Shown here: one piece after another, positions 28,004-37,364 of the stretch
Layout: each line of letters opens with the position of its first letter
Numbering within the stretch: the first letter of the stretch is position 1
Assembly: GCA_036725605.1 (NCBI GenBank)
Contig: DAIMDW010000007.1
Location: forward strand, 123,324-187,323
DNA length: 64,000 bases
Direction: 5' to 3'
Origin: CALBTQ01 sp036725605
GTDB lineage: Bacteria; Lernaellota; Lernaellaia; Lernaellales; Lernaellaceae
The notes under the pieces: generated by a model
Database searches by the model: none
What the model saw: the letters and a program-made list of their open reading frames with translations, nothing else
Told to the model about the DNA's origin: nothing
Program-made: the position numbers and the translations under genes

Positions 28004-29101
28004 TCGAAGACCACAAAGAACACGTCACCCAGGCTCGGAAATTGTTCGACGAGCTGCGGGGGTATCTTTGATTTAGCCGAAAAGCAGGCGCGACTGGCCG
28101 AGTTGGAGGCGCAGATCGCGGTCGACGGCTTCTGGAACGACAACGAAGCGGCCAAACCGATCCTCAAGGAAAAAAGCGACGTCGAGGGCGAGCTGGAAAC
28201 CTGGCGCGTGCTCGAAGACATGGTCGAGGACGTCGAGGTGACCCTCGAACTCGCCCTGGAAAGCCAGGACGAGGAGCTGGCCGCCGAACTGCCGCCCAAA
28301 CTCAAGGCGCTGGAAGCCAAACTGCAGGATCAACGCCTGGAAATGCTGTTTTCCGACGAGGCCGATCCCGCCGACGCGATTCTGGAAATTCACTCCGGCG
28401 CGGGCGGCACCGAGGCGTCGGACTGGGCCGATATTCTGCTGCGCATGTACCTGCGCTGGGCCGAGCGGCGCGGCTTCGAAACCGAGTTGATCGACCATCA
28501 GCCCGGCGAGGAAGCGGGCATCAAAGGCGCGACGGTGGAGATTCACGGCAAGAACGCCTTCGGCATGCTCAAGGCCGAAAGCGGCATCCACCGCCTGGTG
28601 CGCATCAGCCCCTTCGATGCGGCCAAGCGCCGGCACACCAGCTTCGCCAGCGTGTTCGTCTATCCGGACATCGAGGACACCATCGAGATCGAGATCGACG
28701 AAAAGGACATCCGGGTGGACACGTTCCGCTCCAGCGGCGCGGGCGGCCAGCACGTCAACAAGACCAGCAGCGCGATTCGCATCACGCACTTCCCGACCGG
28801 CATCGTCGTGCAGTGCCAGAACGAACGCAGCCAGCACCGCAACAAGGATACGGCGTTCAAGGTCCTGCGCGCCCGGTTGTACCAACTGAAGTTGCAGGAG
28901 AAGGAAGCCGAACGGCAGGCGGTCAACGCGCAGAAGAAGGACATCGCCTGGGGCAGCCAGATCCGGTCCTACGTGCTGCAGCCGTACCGGCTGGTCAAGG
29001 ATCTGCGCACCGGCGTGGAAATGGGCAACGTGGACGCGGTGCTCGACGGGGATTTGGACCGTTTTATCGAGGCTTATCTGCTTTCCCGGGTGGAATCTTA
29101 A
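28000..29101 (+). CDS. prfB: Peptide chain release factor 2 (programmed +1 frameshift)
   Basis: Release factor for UGA and UAA codons. The gene is in two frames: 23 codons from ATG 28000 to CTT, then an in-frame TGA (28069-28071). Skipping T28069 continues in the +1 frame at GAT 28070 and gives 366 residues in all. Downstream are the stop-recognising SPF motif (RISPFDAAKRRH) and the GGQ motif (248-250, SGAGGQHVNKTSSAIR). This is the conserved autoregulatory frameshift, not a mutation. The start overlaps lnt by 4 bases. Confidence 0.97.
28056..28071 (+). promoter_or_regulatory. prfB programmed frameshift site
   Basis: CGGGGGTATCTTTGA: a Shine-Dalgarno-like GGGGG, a 3-base spacer-like TAT, the slippery CTT and the UGA stop. 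Low RF2 lets the ribosome slip +1 on CTT-T. The layout matches the textbook bacterial prfB site. Confidence 0.95.
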
Positions 29102-29114
29102 ACGGCGGCGCGGC

Positions 29115-29161
29115 TTGACAGAATGGCCCGACTAACTCTAGGGTAACGCGGATTTTTACCC
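29115..29161 (+). promoter_or_regulatory. lysS promoter with overlapping inverted repeat
   Basis: TTGACA (29115-29120) and TAGGGT (29139-29144) are 18 bases apart. GGGTAA (29141-29146) and TTACCC (29156-29161) form an inverted repeat straddling the expected transcription start. It could be an operator or a 5' hairpin. Confidence 0.5.
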
Positions 29162-29176
29162 TCTAAGGTTAAGGTA

Positions 29177-30667
29177 ATGAACGAGGACACCAATCGACTG
29201 ATCGAACTGCGGCGGGAAAAAGCGCAGGCCTTGCGCGAACAGGGCGTCAACCCGTTCCCGACGACGGTTTCGGTAACCCATACGACGCAGCAACTACGCG
29301 ATATGTATGGGGAAAAAGAGGCTGAGGCGATCGAGCAGGTTCCCGATCGTTTCGCGATCGCCGGACGCGTGAAAGGCCAGCGCGACTTCGGCAACGTCAT
29401 TTTTCTGGATATATACGACCGCACCGGCCGCCTGCAGGTGCTGCTGTCCAAGAAGCTGATCGGCCCGGAGAACTTCAAGTCCTTCAAAAAAATGGCCGAC
29501 ATCGGCGACATTTACGCCTTCGCCGGCAAGCTGATGAAGACCCGCACCGGCGAGTTGTCGCTGGCCGCCGACGAACTGACCCTGCAATGCAAATCGATGC
29601 GGCCGCTGCCGGAAAAATTCCACGGTCTGGTCGACGTCGAGACGCGCTATCGCCAGCGGTATCTCGATTTGATCATGAATCCCGACGTGGTCGACGTGTT
29701 CCGCACCCGCAGCGAAATCATCCGCCTGATGCGCGTGTTTTTCTCCGAACGCGACTTTCTCGAGGTCGAAACGCCGATGATGCACCCCATCGCCGGCGGG
29801 GCCACGGCGCGGCCGTTCGTCACGCATCACAACACGCTGGACATGGATCTGTTCCTGCGCATCGCGCCGGAGCTGTACCTCAAGCGGCTGATCGTCGGCG
29901 GGCTCGAGCGCGTGTTCGAAGTCAACCGCAACTTCCGCAACGAGGGCATCAGCACGCAGCACAATCCCGAATTCACGATGCTCGAATTCTACTGGGCCTA
30001 CGCGACCTACGAGCAGTTGATGGAGCTGACCGAGGAACTGTGCTGCTTCCTGGCGCACAGCCTGTTCGGCAAGCTGAGCTTCGCCTACCAGGAACAGGAA
30101 ATCGATTTCGCCCGGCCGTGGAAGCGCCTGCGCATGGCCGACGCGGTGGCCGAATACACCGACCTGTCGGTCGAGGATCTGGCCGATGCGGCGACGCTCA
30201 AAGCGTTTTGCGCCAAGCACGGCATCGAGATCATCGGCGAGGCGACGCCCGGCCGGCTGACGGTGCTGATTTTCGAGGAACTGGTCGAGTCCAAGCTGGT
30301 GCAGCCGACGTTCATTTACCATTTCCCCACGGAAGTCAGCCCGCTGGCCCGGCGCAACGACGAGAATCCCGAGGTGGTCGACCGTTTCGAGCTCTACATC
30401 AACGGCAACGAGATCGCCAACGCCTTCAACGAGCTGGCCGACCCGGACGATCAGCGCGGCCGGTTCGTCGAGCAGGTCGAGGCGAAAAAGGCCGGCGACG
30501 AGGAAGCGCACGAATACGACGCCGATTACATCCGCGCCCTGGAATACGGCCTGCCGCCGACGGCGGGCGAGGGCATCGGCATCGACCGGCTGGTGATGCT
30601 GTTGACCAACAGCGCCAGCATCCGCGACGTGATTCTCTTTCCGCAGATGCGAAAGGAACAAAGCTAA
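29177..30667 (+). CDS. lysS: Lysyl-tRNA synthetase (class II)
   Basis: 496-residue class II aminoacyl-tRNA synthetase that charges tRNA-Lys. It has an N-terminal OB-fold anticodon-binding domain (around FAIAGRVKGQRDFGNVIF) and the catalytic core with RYLDLIMNPD, motif 2 (RNFRNEGISTQHNPEFTMLE marks the region) and motif 3 (GIGIDRLVML). Length is that of the bacterial enzyme. ATG at 29177 follows an AAGG site, with its own likely promoter at 29115. The lolC/E gene begins 3 bases after the stop, so lysS probably heads the envelope operon transcript. Confidence 0.96.
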   Translation: MNEDTNRLIELRREKAQALREQGVNPFPTTVSVTHTTQQLRDMYGEKEAEAIEQVPDRFAIAGRVKGQRDFGNVIFLDIYDRTGRLQVLLSKKLIGPENFKSFKKMADIGDIYAFAGKLMKTRTGELSLAADELTLQCKSMRPLPEKFHGLVDVETRYRQRYLDLIMNPDVVDVFRTRSEIIRLMRVFFSERDFLEVETPMMHPIAGGATARPFVTHHNTLDMDLFLRIAPELYLKRLIVGGLERVFEVNRNFRNEGISTQHNPEFTMLEFYWAYATYEQLMELTEELCCFLAHSLFGKLSFAYQEQEIDFARPWKRLRMADAVAEYTDLSVEDLADAATLKAFCAKHGIEIIGEATPGRLTVLIFEELVESKLVQPTFIYHFPTEVSPLARRNDENPEVVDRFELYINGNEIANAFNELADPDDQRGRFVEQVEAKKAGDEEAHEYDADYIRALEYGLPPTAGEGIGIDRLVMLLTNSASIRDVILFPQMRKEQS

Positions 30668-30670
30668 ACG

Positions 30671-31933
30671 ATGGGTTTCGCGCGGTTCGTCGGTCTCCGC
30701 TTTTTACGCCCGAAGCGACGGAGCTTGTTTCTGTCGGTGATCAGCATCATTGCGATCACGGGCGTCGCGGTCGGCGTGGCCACGCTCATCGTCGTGCTCG
30801 CGGTCATCACCGGTTTCCAGGAGGATATGACCAACAAGATCCTGGGCGCCTACAGCCATATGCTGGTGCTTTCCCACCACAGCCGCATCGAGAATTGGCC
30901 GGAGGTGGTCGAGACGATCCAGGGCACGCCGGACGTGCTGGCGGCCAGCCCCTTCGTCTATGGCGAGGGCATGGCCTCGACCGGCAACCACGCGGCGGGG
31001 GTGATCGTCCGCGGCATCGATCCGAACACCGCCGGCAACGTCACGAGCATCGGCGACTCGATCGACCGCGGCTCGCTGGACATGCTCAGCGGACCGCAGG
31101 AGGTGATTGCGCCGCTGGGCGAGAACACGGAAAAGGAAACGCTGCCCGGCGTGATTCTGGGGCGCGAACTGGCCGCGAGCCTGCGCGTGTTCGTCGGCGA
31201 GAAAATCCAGTTGATCAACCCGATGGGCGAGATCGGGCCGATGGGCGTGCTGCCCAAGGCGCAGCCGTTCGTCGTGGTCGGTCTGTTCAAAAGCGGCCTG
31301 TACGAATTCGACGCGAAATTCGCGTTCATCCACCTCGAGCAGGCGCAGTCGTTTTTCGGCACGGGCGATTCGATCAGCGGCCTCGAAGTGAAAATCGCCG
31401 ACATCTGGAAATCCGATGAGGTGGCCCGCAAGGTGGAAGAGCGGCTCAAGTGGCCGTTTTACGCCAAGGACTGGATGCAGATGAACCGCAACCTGTTCTC
31501 GGCGATCAAGTTGGAAAAACTGGTGATGTACATCATTTTGTGCATCATCATTTTCGTGGCGTCGTTGAACATCTTCACCGGCCTGTACATGGCGGTGATG
31601 GACAAGAAGAAGTCGATCGCCATGCTGCGTTCGATGGGCGCGTCGGCCCGGCGCGTCGAGCACATCGTGTTGATTCAGGGGATGTTCATCGGCATTCTCG
31701 GGACGATCATCGGCGCGACGCTGGGCGTGGGGATTTGTCTGATTCAGATCAAGTACAACCTCATTCCGCTCGATCCCCGCGTGTATTACATCGACACGCT
31801 GCCGATGAAATTCAAGGTGTTGGATTTCGTGATCATCTTCCTCGCCTCGCTGGGGCTGAGCCTGGTGGCCACGCTCGCGCCGGCCCGCATTGCGGGACGG
31901 CTTGATGTCGTCAAAACGTTGCGGTACGAGTAA
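30671..31933 (+). CDS. lolC: Lipoprotein-releasing ABC transporter permease (LolC/LolE)
   Basis: 420-residue inner-membrane permease. One N-terminal helix (SVISIIAITGVAVGVATLIV), a periplasmic domain, then three C-terminal helices with the FtsX-type SIAMLRSMGASARRVEHIVL motif. With LolD it extracts mature lipoproteins from the inner membrane for outer-membrane delivery. Only one permease gene is present, so a homodimer (LolF-like) is likely; I cannot assign C or E. It is 3 bases after lysS and 6 before lolD. Confidence 0.93.
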   Translation: MGFARFVGLRFLRPKRRSLFLSVISIIAITGVAVGVATLIVVLAVITGFQEDMTNKILGAYSHMLVLSHHSRIENWPEVVETIQGTPDVLAASPFVYGEGMASTGNHAAGVIVRGIDPNTAGNVTSIGDSIDRGSLDMLSGPQEVIAPLGENTEKETLPGVILGRELAASLRVFVGEKIQLINPMGEIGPMGVLPKAQPFVVVGLFKSGLYEFDAKFAFIHLEQAQSFFGTGDSISGLEVKIADIWKSDEVARKVEERLKWPFYAKDWMQMNRNLFSAIKLEKLVMYIILCIIIFVASLNIFTGLYMAVMDKKKSIAMLRSMGASARRVEHIVLIQGMFIGILGTIIGATLGVGICLIQIKYNLIPLDPRVYYIDTLPMKFKVLDFVIIFLASLGLSLVATLAPARIAGRLDVVKTLRYE

Positions 31934-31939
31934 GCATTT

Positions 31940-32623
31940 ATGGCGTTGATCGAAGTACACGATCTGGTCAAGATCTACCTGGAGGCGGCAAGCCCGGTGA
32001 CCGTCCTGGAAGACGTGAACATGCAGGTGGACAGCGGCCGGATGGTGGGCATCACCGGCGAATCGGGCGCGGGCAAGACGACGCTGCTGTATTTGCTGGG
32101 CGCGCTGGAGCGGCCGACGAGCGGCAACGTGCTGTTCGACGGACGCGAAGTGTTTCCGCCGGGCATCGACGACCGCGAACTGGCGCAGTTCCGCAACCGG
32201 CGCATCGGCTTCGTGTTTCAGTTCCACGGACTGATTCCGGAGTTCGACGTGCTGGAAAACACGATGATGCCCGCGCTGATCGCCGGGCATACGCATGACG
32301 AGGCCGCGCGGATGGCCCGGCGCTCGCTGGAGGAACTGGGCCTGGGCGAGCGGCTCGATCACAAGCCGGGCGAGATCAGCGGCGGCGAGCAGCAGCGCGT
32401 GGCTTTCGCGCGGGCGATGATCATGCAGCCCGAGGTCGTGCTGGCCGACGAACCGACCGGCAACCTCGACGAGGAAACGAGCGAAAAATTGTGGCAGGTC
32501 ATGTTTGACATCAACCAAAGCAAGGGCACGACGTTCGTCGTGGTCACGCATAACGAACGATTGGCCAAGCGGATGGACTGCATCTATCGCCTGAGCCTGG
32601 GTCACGTGGAGCGGATAGCATGA
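31940..32623 (+). CDS. lolD: Lipoprotein-releasing ABC transporter ATPase
   Basis: 227 residues, a single ABC ATPase domain. Walker A is GESGAGKTT, the signature is ISGGEQQR and Walker B with the following Asp-loop is VVLADEPTGNLD; the H-loop is in VVTHNERLA. It powers release of lipoproteins with the preceding permease. The stop overlaps the bamA start by 4 bases (ATGA), linking translation of the two genes. Confidence 0.95.
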   Translation: MALIEVHDLVKIYLEAASPVTVLEDVNMQVDSGRMVGITGESGAGKTTLLYLLGALERPTSGNVLFDGREVFPPGIDDRELAQFRNRRIGFVFQFHGLIPEFDVLENTMMPALIAGHTHDEAARMARRSLEELGLGERLDHKPGEISGGEQQRVAFARAMIMQPEVVLADEPTGNLDEETSEKLWQVMFDINQSKGTTFVVVTHNERLAKRMDCIYRLSLGHVERIA

Positions 32624-34920
32624 AGCGATGGGCGGTCCTGACGGCGATGGTCGTGGCGTTGACGGTGCTCTTGCCGGCGATGGCGGCGGCGCGCGATCTG
32701 GTCGCCGACGTGCGCATCGAAGGCACCTTGCGCATCGAGGACGACGTGGTCTTCGGCGCGATCGAAACGCGGCGCGGCGATCTGTACGACGCCGAACGAC
32801 TCAACAACGATCTGCGCGCGTTGTTCAAGCTCGGCTATTTCGCCGACGTACGCATCAAGGTCGAGGACAGCGCGGCCGGCAAGATCGTCACCTTCCTGCT
32901 CGAGGAAAAACCCGCGGTCAAAGAGTTCGTCATCGAGGGCAACAAGAAGATCAAGGACGACAAGATCAACGAGGCGATCGACCTCAAGCCCAACACGATT
33001 CTGTCCATCGCCAAGATCAAGGAGAACATCGAGAAGATCCGTCAGCTCTACGAGGCCGACGGCTTTTTCATGGTCGATATCCACCACGAAATCGAGCCGC
33101 TCGAAAACAACCGCGTCCGGGTGATCATCCGCATCACCGAGTACCGCAAGATCTACATCAAGCGCATCGACTTCGTGGGCAACCGGGCCTTCGACGAGGA
33201 AACCCTACGCAAGCAGTTGCAGACCAAGGCCGGCCACGTGATGAGCTTCATGGGCCAGTCGGGCGTCTACCGCGAAACGATGTTCGCGCAGGACCTGCAA
33301 ATGCTACGCATGTTCTACGCCAACCACGGCTACTTCGTGCAGATCGGCCGCCCGGTCGTGACCCTCAGCGCCGACAAACGCTGGATGTACATCTCCGTGT
33401 CGGTCAACGAGGGTCCGCAGTACTTCATCGAAAGCATCGACATCGAAGGCGACCTGCTCTTTAAAAAGGAAGACCTGATGAAGCTGCTCACCATCCAGGT
33501 GGGCGAGGTCTTCTCGCGCGGCAAGTTCGAGCAGTCGCTGAACGAATTGAAAAACCGCTACACCGACGTCGGTTACGCCTTCGCCGAGGTCGAGCCCGAC
33601 GTTACGCCCAATCCGGAAACGCGCCGGGTGAAGATCAAATTCAACATCAACAAGGGCAAGCTGGCCTACATCGAGCGCATCGAGATCGTCGGCAACGACC
33701 GTACGCGCGACAAGGTCGTGCGCCGCGAGTTGTACATCCGCGAGGGCGACCTGTTCTCCGGCCCGGGCATCCGCCAGTCGAAGGAACGCCTGATGCGCAT
33801 GGGCTACTTCGACGAGGTGTCGATCAAGTGGCGGCGCGGCGGCGCGGACGACCTGGTGATCGTGGACATCGAAGTCAAAGAGCGGATGCAGGGCAACTTC
33901 ATCATCGGCGTGGGTTTCTCGAGCCTGGAAAACTTCTTCGGCACCGCGCAGGTCAGCCACAACAACCTGTTCGGCTACGGCTGGAAACTCTCGTTGATGG
34001 CCGAGGTCGGCGCGTACCGCAAGAACTTCCAGTTGCAGTTCCGCGAGCCGTACCTGTTCGATTCGCGGTGGATCTTCGGCACGACCCTCAACAACACCGA
34101 GCGCGACTACTTCTCGTTCCAGCGCAAGGATCGCGGCGCGTACGTCAGCCTGGGCCGGCCGCTGTACTGGGACGTCGAGGCGCACCTGGGTTATCAGTAC
34201 CAGCAGGTGGAAATCACCGACGTCGACAACCGCGCGGCGCTGTTCCTCACCTTGCAGGAAGGGCAGAAGATCACCACCAGCACGCGCTTCACCTTGCAGC
34301 GCGACACGGTCAATCATCCCTTCGATCCGACCGCGGGCGCCAAGGTTTCGGCCTCGACCGAATGGGCCAGCGAGAACTTCGGCGGCGACCTGAACTTCCT
34401 CAAGTACACGGTCATGGCCCGCCGCTACTTCCCGGTCTACTGGGGCATTTCGTTGATGGTCAACGGCGAGGCCGGCTACGCCGACAACCTCGATGAGGGC
34501 CGGCTGCCGATCACCGAACGCTACTTCCTGGGCGGCCTCAACAGCGTGCGCGGCTTCTACTCGCGCAGCCTGGGACCGACCGAAACCAGTTTCATTCCCT
34601 ACAACTACCAGGATCCGACCTCGACCATGGCCGAGGTGGAAAGCGTGATCGGCGGCAACAAATATTTACAGGGCAACGTCGAATTGCTGATTCCGATCGT
34701 CAAACAGCTCGGCCTCAAGGGGCTGCTGTTTTACGACGCGGGCAATGCGTTCATCGAAGAAGATTGGTATAATCTGCGCGAACTTCGCCAAAGCTGGGGA
34801 TTCGGCATTCGCTGGATCAGCCCGATCGGACCGCTGCGGTTCGAATGGGGCTTCCCGCTGTATCGTCAGGAAGGCGAGGACAAACAGGTCTTCGAATTCG
34901 GTATCGGGACCTTCTTCTAA
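32620..34920 (+). CDS. bamA: Outer-membrane protein assembly factor BamA
   Basis: 766 residues. Signal peptide (AMVVALTVLLPAMAAA), five POTRA repeats (each with the beta-alpha-alpha-beta-beta pattern and G-N/D turns, e.g. IEGNKKIKDDKINEAI and IVGNDRTRDKVVRRELYIREGD), then a 16-stranded Omp85 barrel. The VRGF motif (NSVRGFYSR) that reaches into the barrel is present, and the protein ends in an aromatic residue (GIGTFF), as substrates of the Bam machine do. It inserts beta-barrels into the outer membrane. It is between lolD and skp, the usual neighbour. Confidence 0.96.
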   Translation: MKRWAVLTAMVVALTVLLPAMAAARDLVADVRIEGTLRIEDDVVFGAIETRRGDLYDAERLNNDLRALFKLGYFADVRIKVEDSAAGKIVTFLLEEKPAVKEFVIEGNKKIKDDKINEAIDLKPNTILSIAKIKENIEKIRQLYEADGFFMVDIHHEIEPLENNRVRVIIRITEYRKIYIKRIDFVGNRAFDEETLRKQLQTKAGHVMSFMGQSGVYRETMFAQDLQMLRMFYANHGYFVQIGRPVVTLSADKRWMYISVSVNEGPQYFIESIDIEGDLLFKKEDLMKLLTIQVGEVFSRGKFEQSLNELKNRYTDVGYAFAEVEPDVTPNPETRRVKIKFNINKGKLAYIERIEIVGNDRTRDKVVRRELYIREGDLFSGPGIRQSKERLMRMGYFDEVSIKWRRGGADDLVIVDIEVKERMQGNFIIGVGFSSLENFFGTAQVSHNNLFGYGWKLSLMAEVGAYRKNFQLQFREPYLFDSRWIFGTTLNNTERDYFSFQRKDRGAYVSLGRPLYWDVEAHLGYQYQQVEITDVDNRAALFLTLQEGQKITTSTRFTLQRDTVNHPFDPTAGAKVSASTEWASENFGGDLNFLKYTVMARRYFPVYWGISLMVNGEAGYADNLDEGRLPITERYFLGGLNSVRGFYSRSLGPTETSFIPYNYQDPTSTMAEVESVIGGNKYLQGNVELLIPIVKQLGLKGLLFYDAGNAFIEEDWYNLRELRQSWGFGIRWISPIGPLRFEWGFPLYRQEGEDKQVFEFGIGTFF

Positions 34921-34945
34921 GGGGTAAGGAAAGGAGCGTTCAAAT

Positions 34946-35473
34946 ATGCGTAAACTGATGCTGGCGGTGATCGTCGGTTTGATCGTCGCGTTGACGGCGG
35001 GTCCGGCGCTGGCCGGGAAAGTCGGCTTCGTCGACCTGCAAAAGGTGCTGGAACTGACCAAAATGGGCAAGGACATCAACCAGAAAATGGCCACCCGCAC
35101 CGACGAACTGAAGATCAAGGTGAAAAAGGCCGAGCTCAAGGTCATCACCCTGCGCGACGAAGTGCAAAAGACCGCCTCGGCGCTCAGCGACGAAGCCAAG
35201 CGCGAAAAATACGAGGAACTCAACAAGCTGATGGGCGAGTACCAGCAGGTCTATCAGCAGTCGGCCATGGAAATCGAACAGTACAAACTCGAACTGTTCA
35301 AGGCGTTGATCGCCCAGATCAAAACGATCACCGCGAAGATCGCCTCCGCCGAAGGCTACGACGTCGTCCTGCTCAAAGTCGACGACGTGATGACCGAAGG
35401 CGGCGTGGTGTTGTACGGCTCCTCGTCCGTCGACCTGACCGACAAAGTCATTCGCCAGATGAACGCGCAGTAA
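34946..35473 (+). CDS. skp: Periplasmic chaperone Skp/OmpH family
   Basis: 175 residues. Signal peptide (LMLAVIVGLIVALTAGPALA), then GKVGFVDLQKVLELTKMGKD, the conserved Skp/OmpH opening, followed by long coiled-coil helices rich in Lys and Glu that form the tentacles. It holds unfolded outer-membrane proteins in the periplasm and hands them to BamA, whose gene is 25 bases upstream. An AAGGAAAGGAG site precedes the ATG. Confidence 0.93.
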   Translation: MRKLMLAVIVGLIVALTAGPALAGKVGFVDLQKVLELTKMGKDINQKMATRTDELKIKVKKAELKVITLRDEVQKTASALSDEAKREKYEELNKLMGEYQQVYQQSAMEIEQYKLELFKALIAQIKTITAKIASAEGYDVVLLKVDDVMTEGGVVLYGSSSVDLTDKVIRQMNAQ

Positions 35474-35540
35474 GCGGCGCCGGCCGAAGGGAGGGACCGG
35501 CCGGTCGCGGGGGCGTTACGCGCGAGGAGAGGAGACCGGT

Positions 35541-36557
35541 TTGGATCTGCATTCGATTGCGAACATCGTCGGCGGCCGCGTGGTCGGCGACTCCGACCGC
35601 GAGATCAACGGCGTGGCCCAGGTCGACGCCGTCCGGTCCGACGAAGTCACCTTCATCACCGAGGAAAAATACCTGCGCCTGCTGGCCGACAAGGATCCGG
35701 CCGCGGTGCTGGTCAAAAGCGAATTCGCCGAACTGACCGCCCCGCAGATCGTCGTGGGCGATCCCTACCTGGCGGCGCTGCAACTGGCGCAAGCGTTCTT
35801 TCCCGAACCGCATTACGAACCCGGCGTCGATCCGGCCGCCTCGGTGGCCGCCGACGCGACGGTCGATCCCACCGCGACGGTCATGGCGCACGCCGTGGTC
35901 GGCCCCGGTGCGACGGTCGGGGCGCGCACCGTGCTCATGCCGCAGACCTACGTCGGCGCGCAGGCGCGCGTGGGCAAAAATTGCCTGCTGCATCCGGGCG
36001 CGAAAGTGGGCGCGCGTTGCACGCTGGGCGATCGGGTGATCTTGCACCACAACGTGTCGATCGGCGCGGACGGCTACGGCTACGAGCGCATGGGCGACAC
36101 GCAGGTGAAGATCCCGCAGCGCGGCATCGTCGTGATCGAGGACGACGTGGAAATCGGCGCCTGCTCGTGCGTGGATCGCGCGACCTTCGGCCGCACGGTG
36201 ATCGGGGCGGGCACCAAGATCGACAACCAGGTGCAGGTGGCGCACAACTGCCTGATCGGCAAACGCTGCCTGCTGGTGTCGCAGACGGGTCTGGCCGGCT
36301 CGGTGGTCGTCGGCGACGACTGCATCCTGGCCGCGCGGGCCGGCGCGGTGCCGCACGTGCGCATCGGCGCGGGGGCGATCCTCGCGGCGGGCGCGGCGGT
36401 CATGCGCGACGTGGAACCGGGCCAGGTGATCGCCGGTATCCCCGGCAAGGATCACATGGACTGGAAACGCGAATTGGTGGCAATCAGAAACCTTCCGCAA
36501 GCGTTGAAGGATTTGCAGCGACTCGGCAAACGAGTCGACGCGCTGGAAACCAAATAA
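35541..36557 (+). CDS. lpxD: UDP-3-O-acylglucosamine N-acyltransferase LpxD
   Basis: 338 residues. It transfers the second acyl chain onto the 2-amino group of UDP-3-O-acyl-glucosamine in lipid A synthesis. An N-terminal uridine-binding domain (LHSIANIVGGRVVGDSD) is followed by a left-handed beta-helix of hexapeptide repeats. The catalytic His is in QVAHNCLIGKR; a short C-terminal helix ends the protein. TTG start with GGAG about 8 bases upstream. A GC-rich inverted repeat (CCGGCC...GGCCGG, near 35479-35502) without a U-run fills part of the 67-base gap from skp. Confidence 0.95.
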   Translation: MDLHSIANIVGGRVVGDSDREINGVAQVDAVRSDEVTFITEEKYLRLLADKDPAAVLVKSEFAELTAPQIVVGDPYLAALQLAQAFFPEPHYEPGVDPAASVAADATVDPTATVMAHAVVGPGATVGARTVLMPQTYVGAQARVGKNCLLHPGAKVGARCTLGDRVILHHNVSIGADGYGYERMGDTQVKIPQRGIVVIEDDVEIGACSCVDRATFGRTVIGAGTKIDNQVQVAHNCLIGKRCLLVSQTGLAGSVVVGDDCILAARAGAVPHVRIGAGAILAAGAAVMRDVEPGQVIAGIPGKDHMDWKRELVAIRNLPQALKDLQRLGKRVDALETK

Positions 36558-36569
36558 GGAGAGAAAGCC

Positions 36570-37364
36570 GTGGCTACGATACATCCATCCGCGATTGTGC
36601 ACCCGAACGCCGTGTTGGGCGAAGGAGTCGTAATCGGACCGTTTTGCATCGTCGAAGAAGACGTGACCATCGGCGAAGGAACCGAGCTGCTGGCCAACGT
36701 CATCGTGCATCGCTGGACGAGCCTGGGACGCAACAACCGCGTACGGCCCGGGGTCGTGCTCGGCGGCGCCGCCCAGGACTTCAAGTACCAAGGCGAGGAA
36801 ACCTGGTTGCGCATCGGCGACAACAACATGATCGGCGAAAGCGTGACCATGCACCGGGGCAGCCGGGAAGGTTCGGCAACGACCGTCGGCGACAACAATT
36901 TCTTCATGGGCTACACCCACGTCGCCCACGATTGTCATGTGGCCAACCATGTGGTGATGACCAATTACTCCGGTCTGGCCGGTCACTGCACGGTCGACGA
37001 CGGCGCGATCATCGCGGCCTATGCGGGCACCCATCAGGGCGTGCGCGTGGGCACGCTGGCGATGCTCGGCGCGGGCGCGCTGACCTCGCAGGACATTACG
37101 CCGTTCACCACCGCGGTGGGCGTGCCGGCGCGGCCGGTCGGTCTGAATTCGATCGGCATGCAGCGCGCGGGCATTCCGGATGAACACCGCCAGTTGGTGC
37201 AGCAGGCGTGGCAGATTCTCTTCACGCGGCAGTTGACGGTGGAAAACGCCGTCGCGGCGATCAAGGACGAAGTGGCTGAAAGCCCGGCGGTGCAGATGTT
37301 CCTCACGTTCATCGAAGGAACCAAACGCGGCATCGCCATGGCGAGGAGGAAGAACGGTGAGTGA
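36570..37364 (+). CDS. lpxA: UDP-N-acetylglucosamine O-acyltransferase LpxA
   Basis: 264-residue cytoplasmic homotrimer that adds the first hydroxyacyl chain to UDP-GlcNAc, the first step of lipid A synthesis. Hexapeptide beta-helix from IHPSAIVHPNAVLGEGV. The catalytic His is in THVAHDCHVANH. The C-terminal helical domain ends in RRKNGE. GTG start after AAGGAGAG. The last 8 bases overlap the Gfo/Idh gene. fabZ, often between lpxD and lpxA, is absent here. Confidence 0.95.
   Translation: MATIHPSAIVHPNAVLGEGVVIGPFCIVEEDVTIGEGTELLANVIVHRWTSLGRNNRVRPGVVLGGAAQDFKYQGEETWLRIGDNNMIGESVTMHRGSREGSATTVGDNNFFMGYTHVAHDCHVANHVVMTNYSGLAGHCTVDDGAIIAAYAGTHQGVRVGTLAMLGAGALTSQDITPFTTAVGVPARPVGLNSIGMQRAGIPDEHRQLVQQAWQILFTRQLTVENAVAAIKDEVAESPAVQMFLTFIEGTKRGIAMARRKNGE

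Noticed and set aside
28069..28071. In-frame stop read as a broken prfB
   Set aside because: It is the conserved programmed frameshift site; the +1 frame continues as complete RF2.
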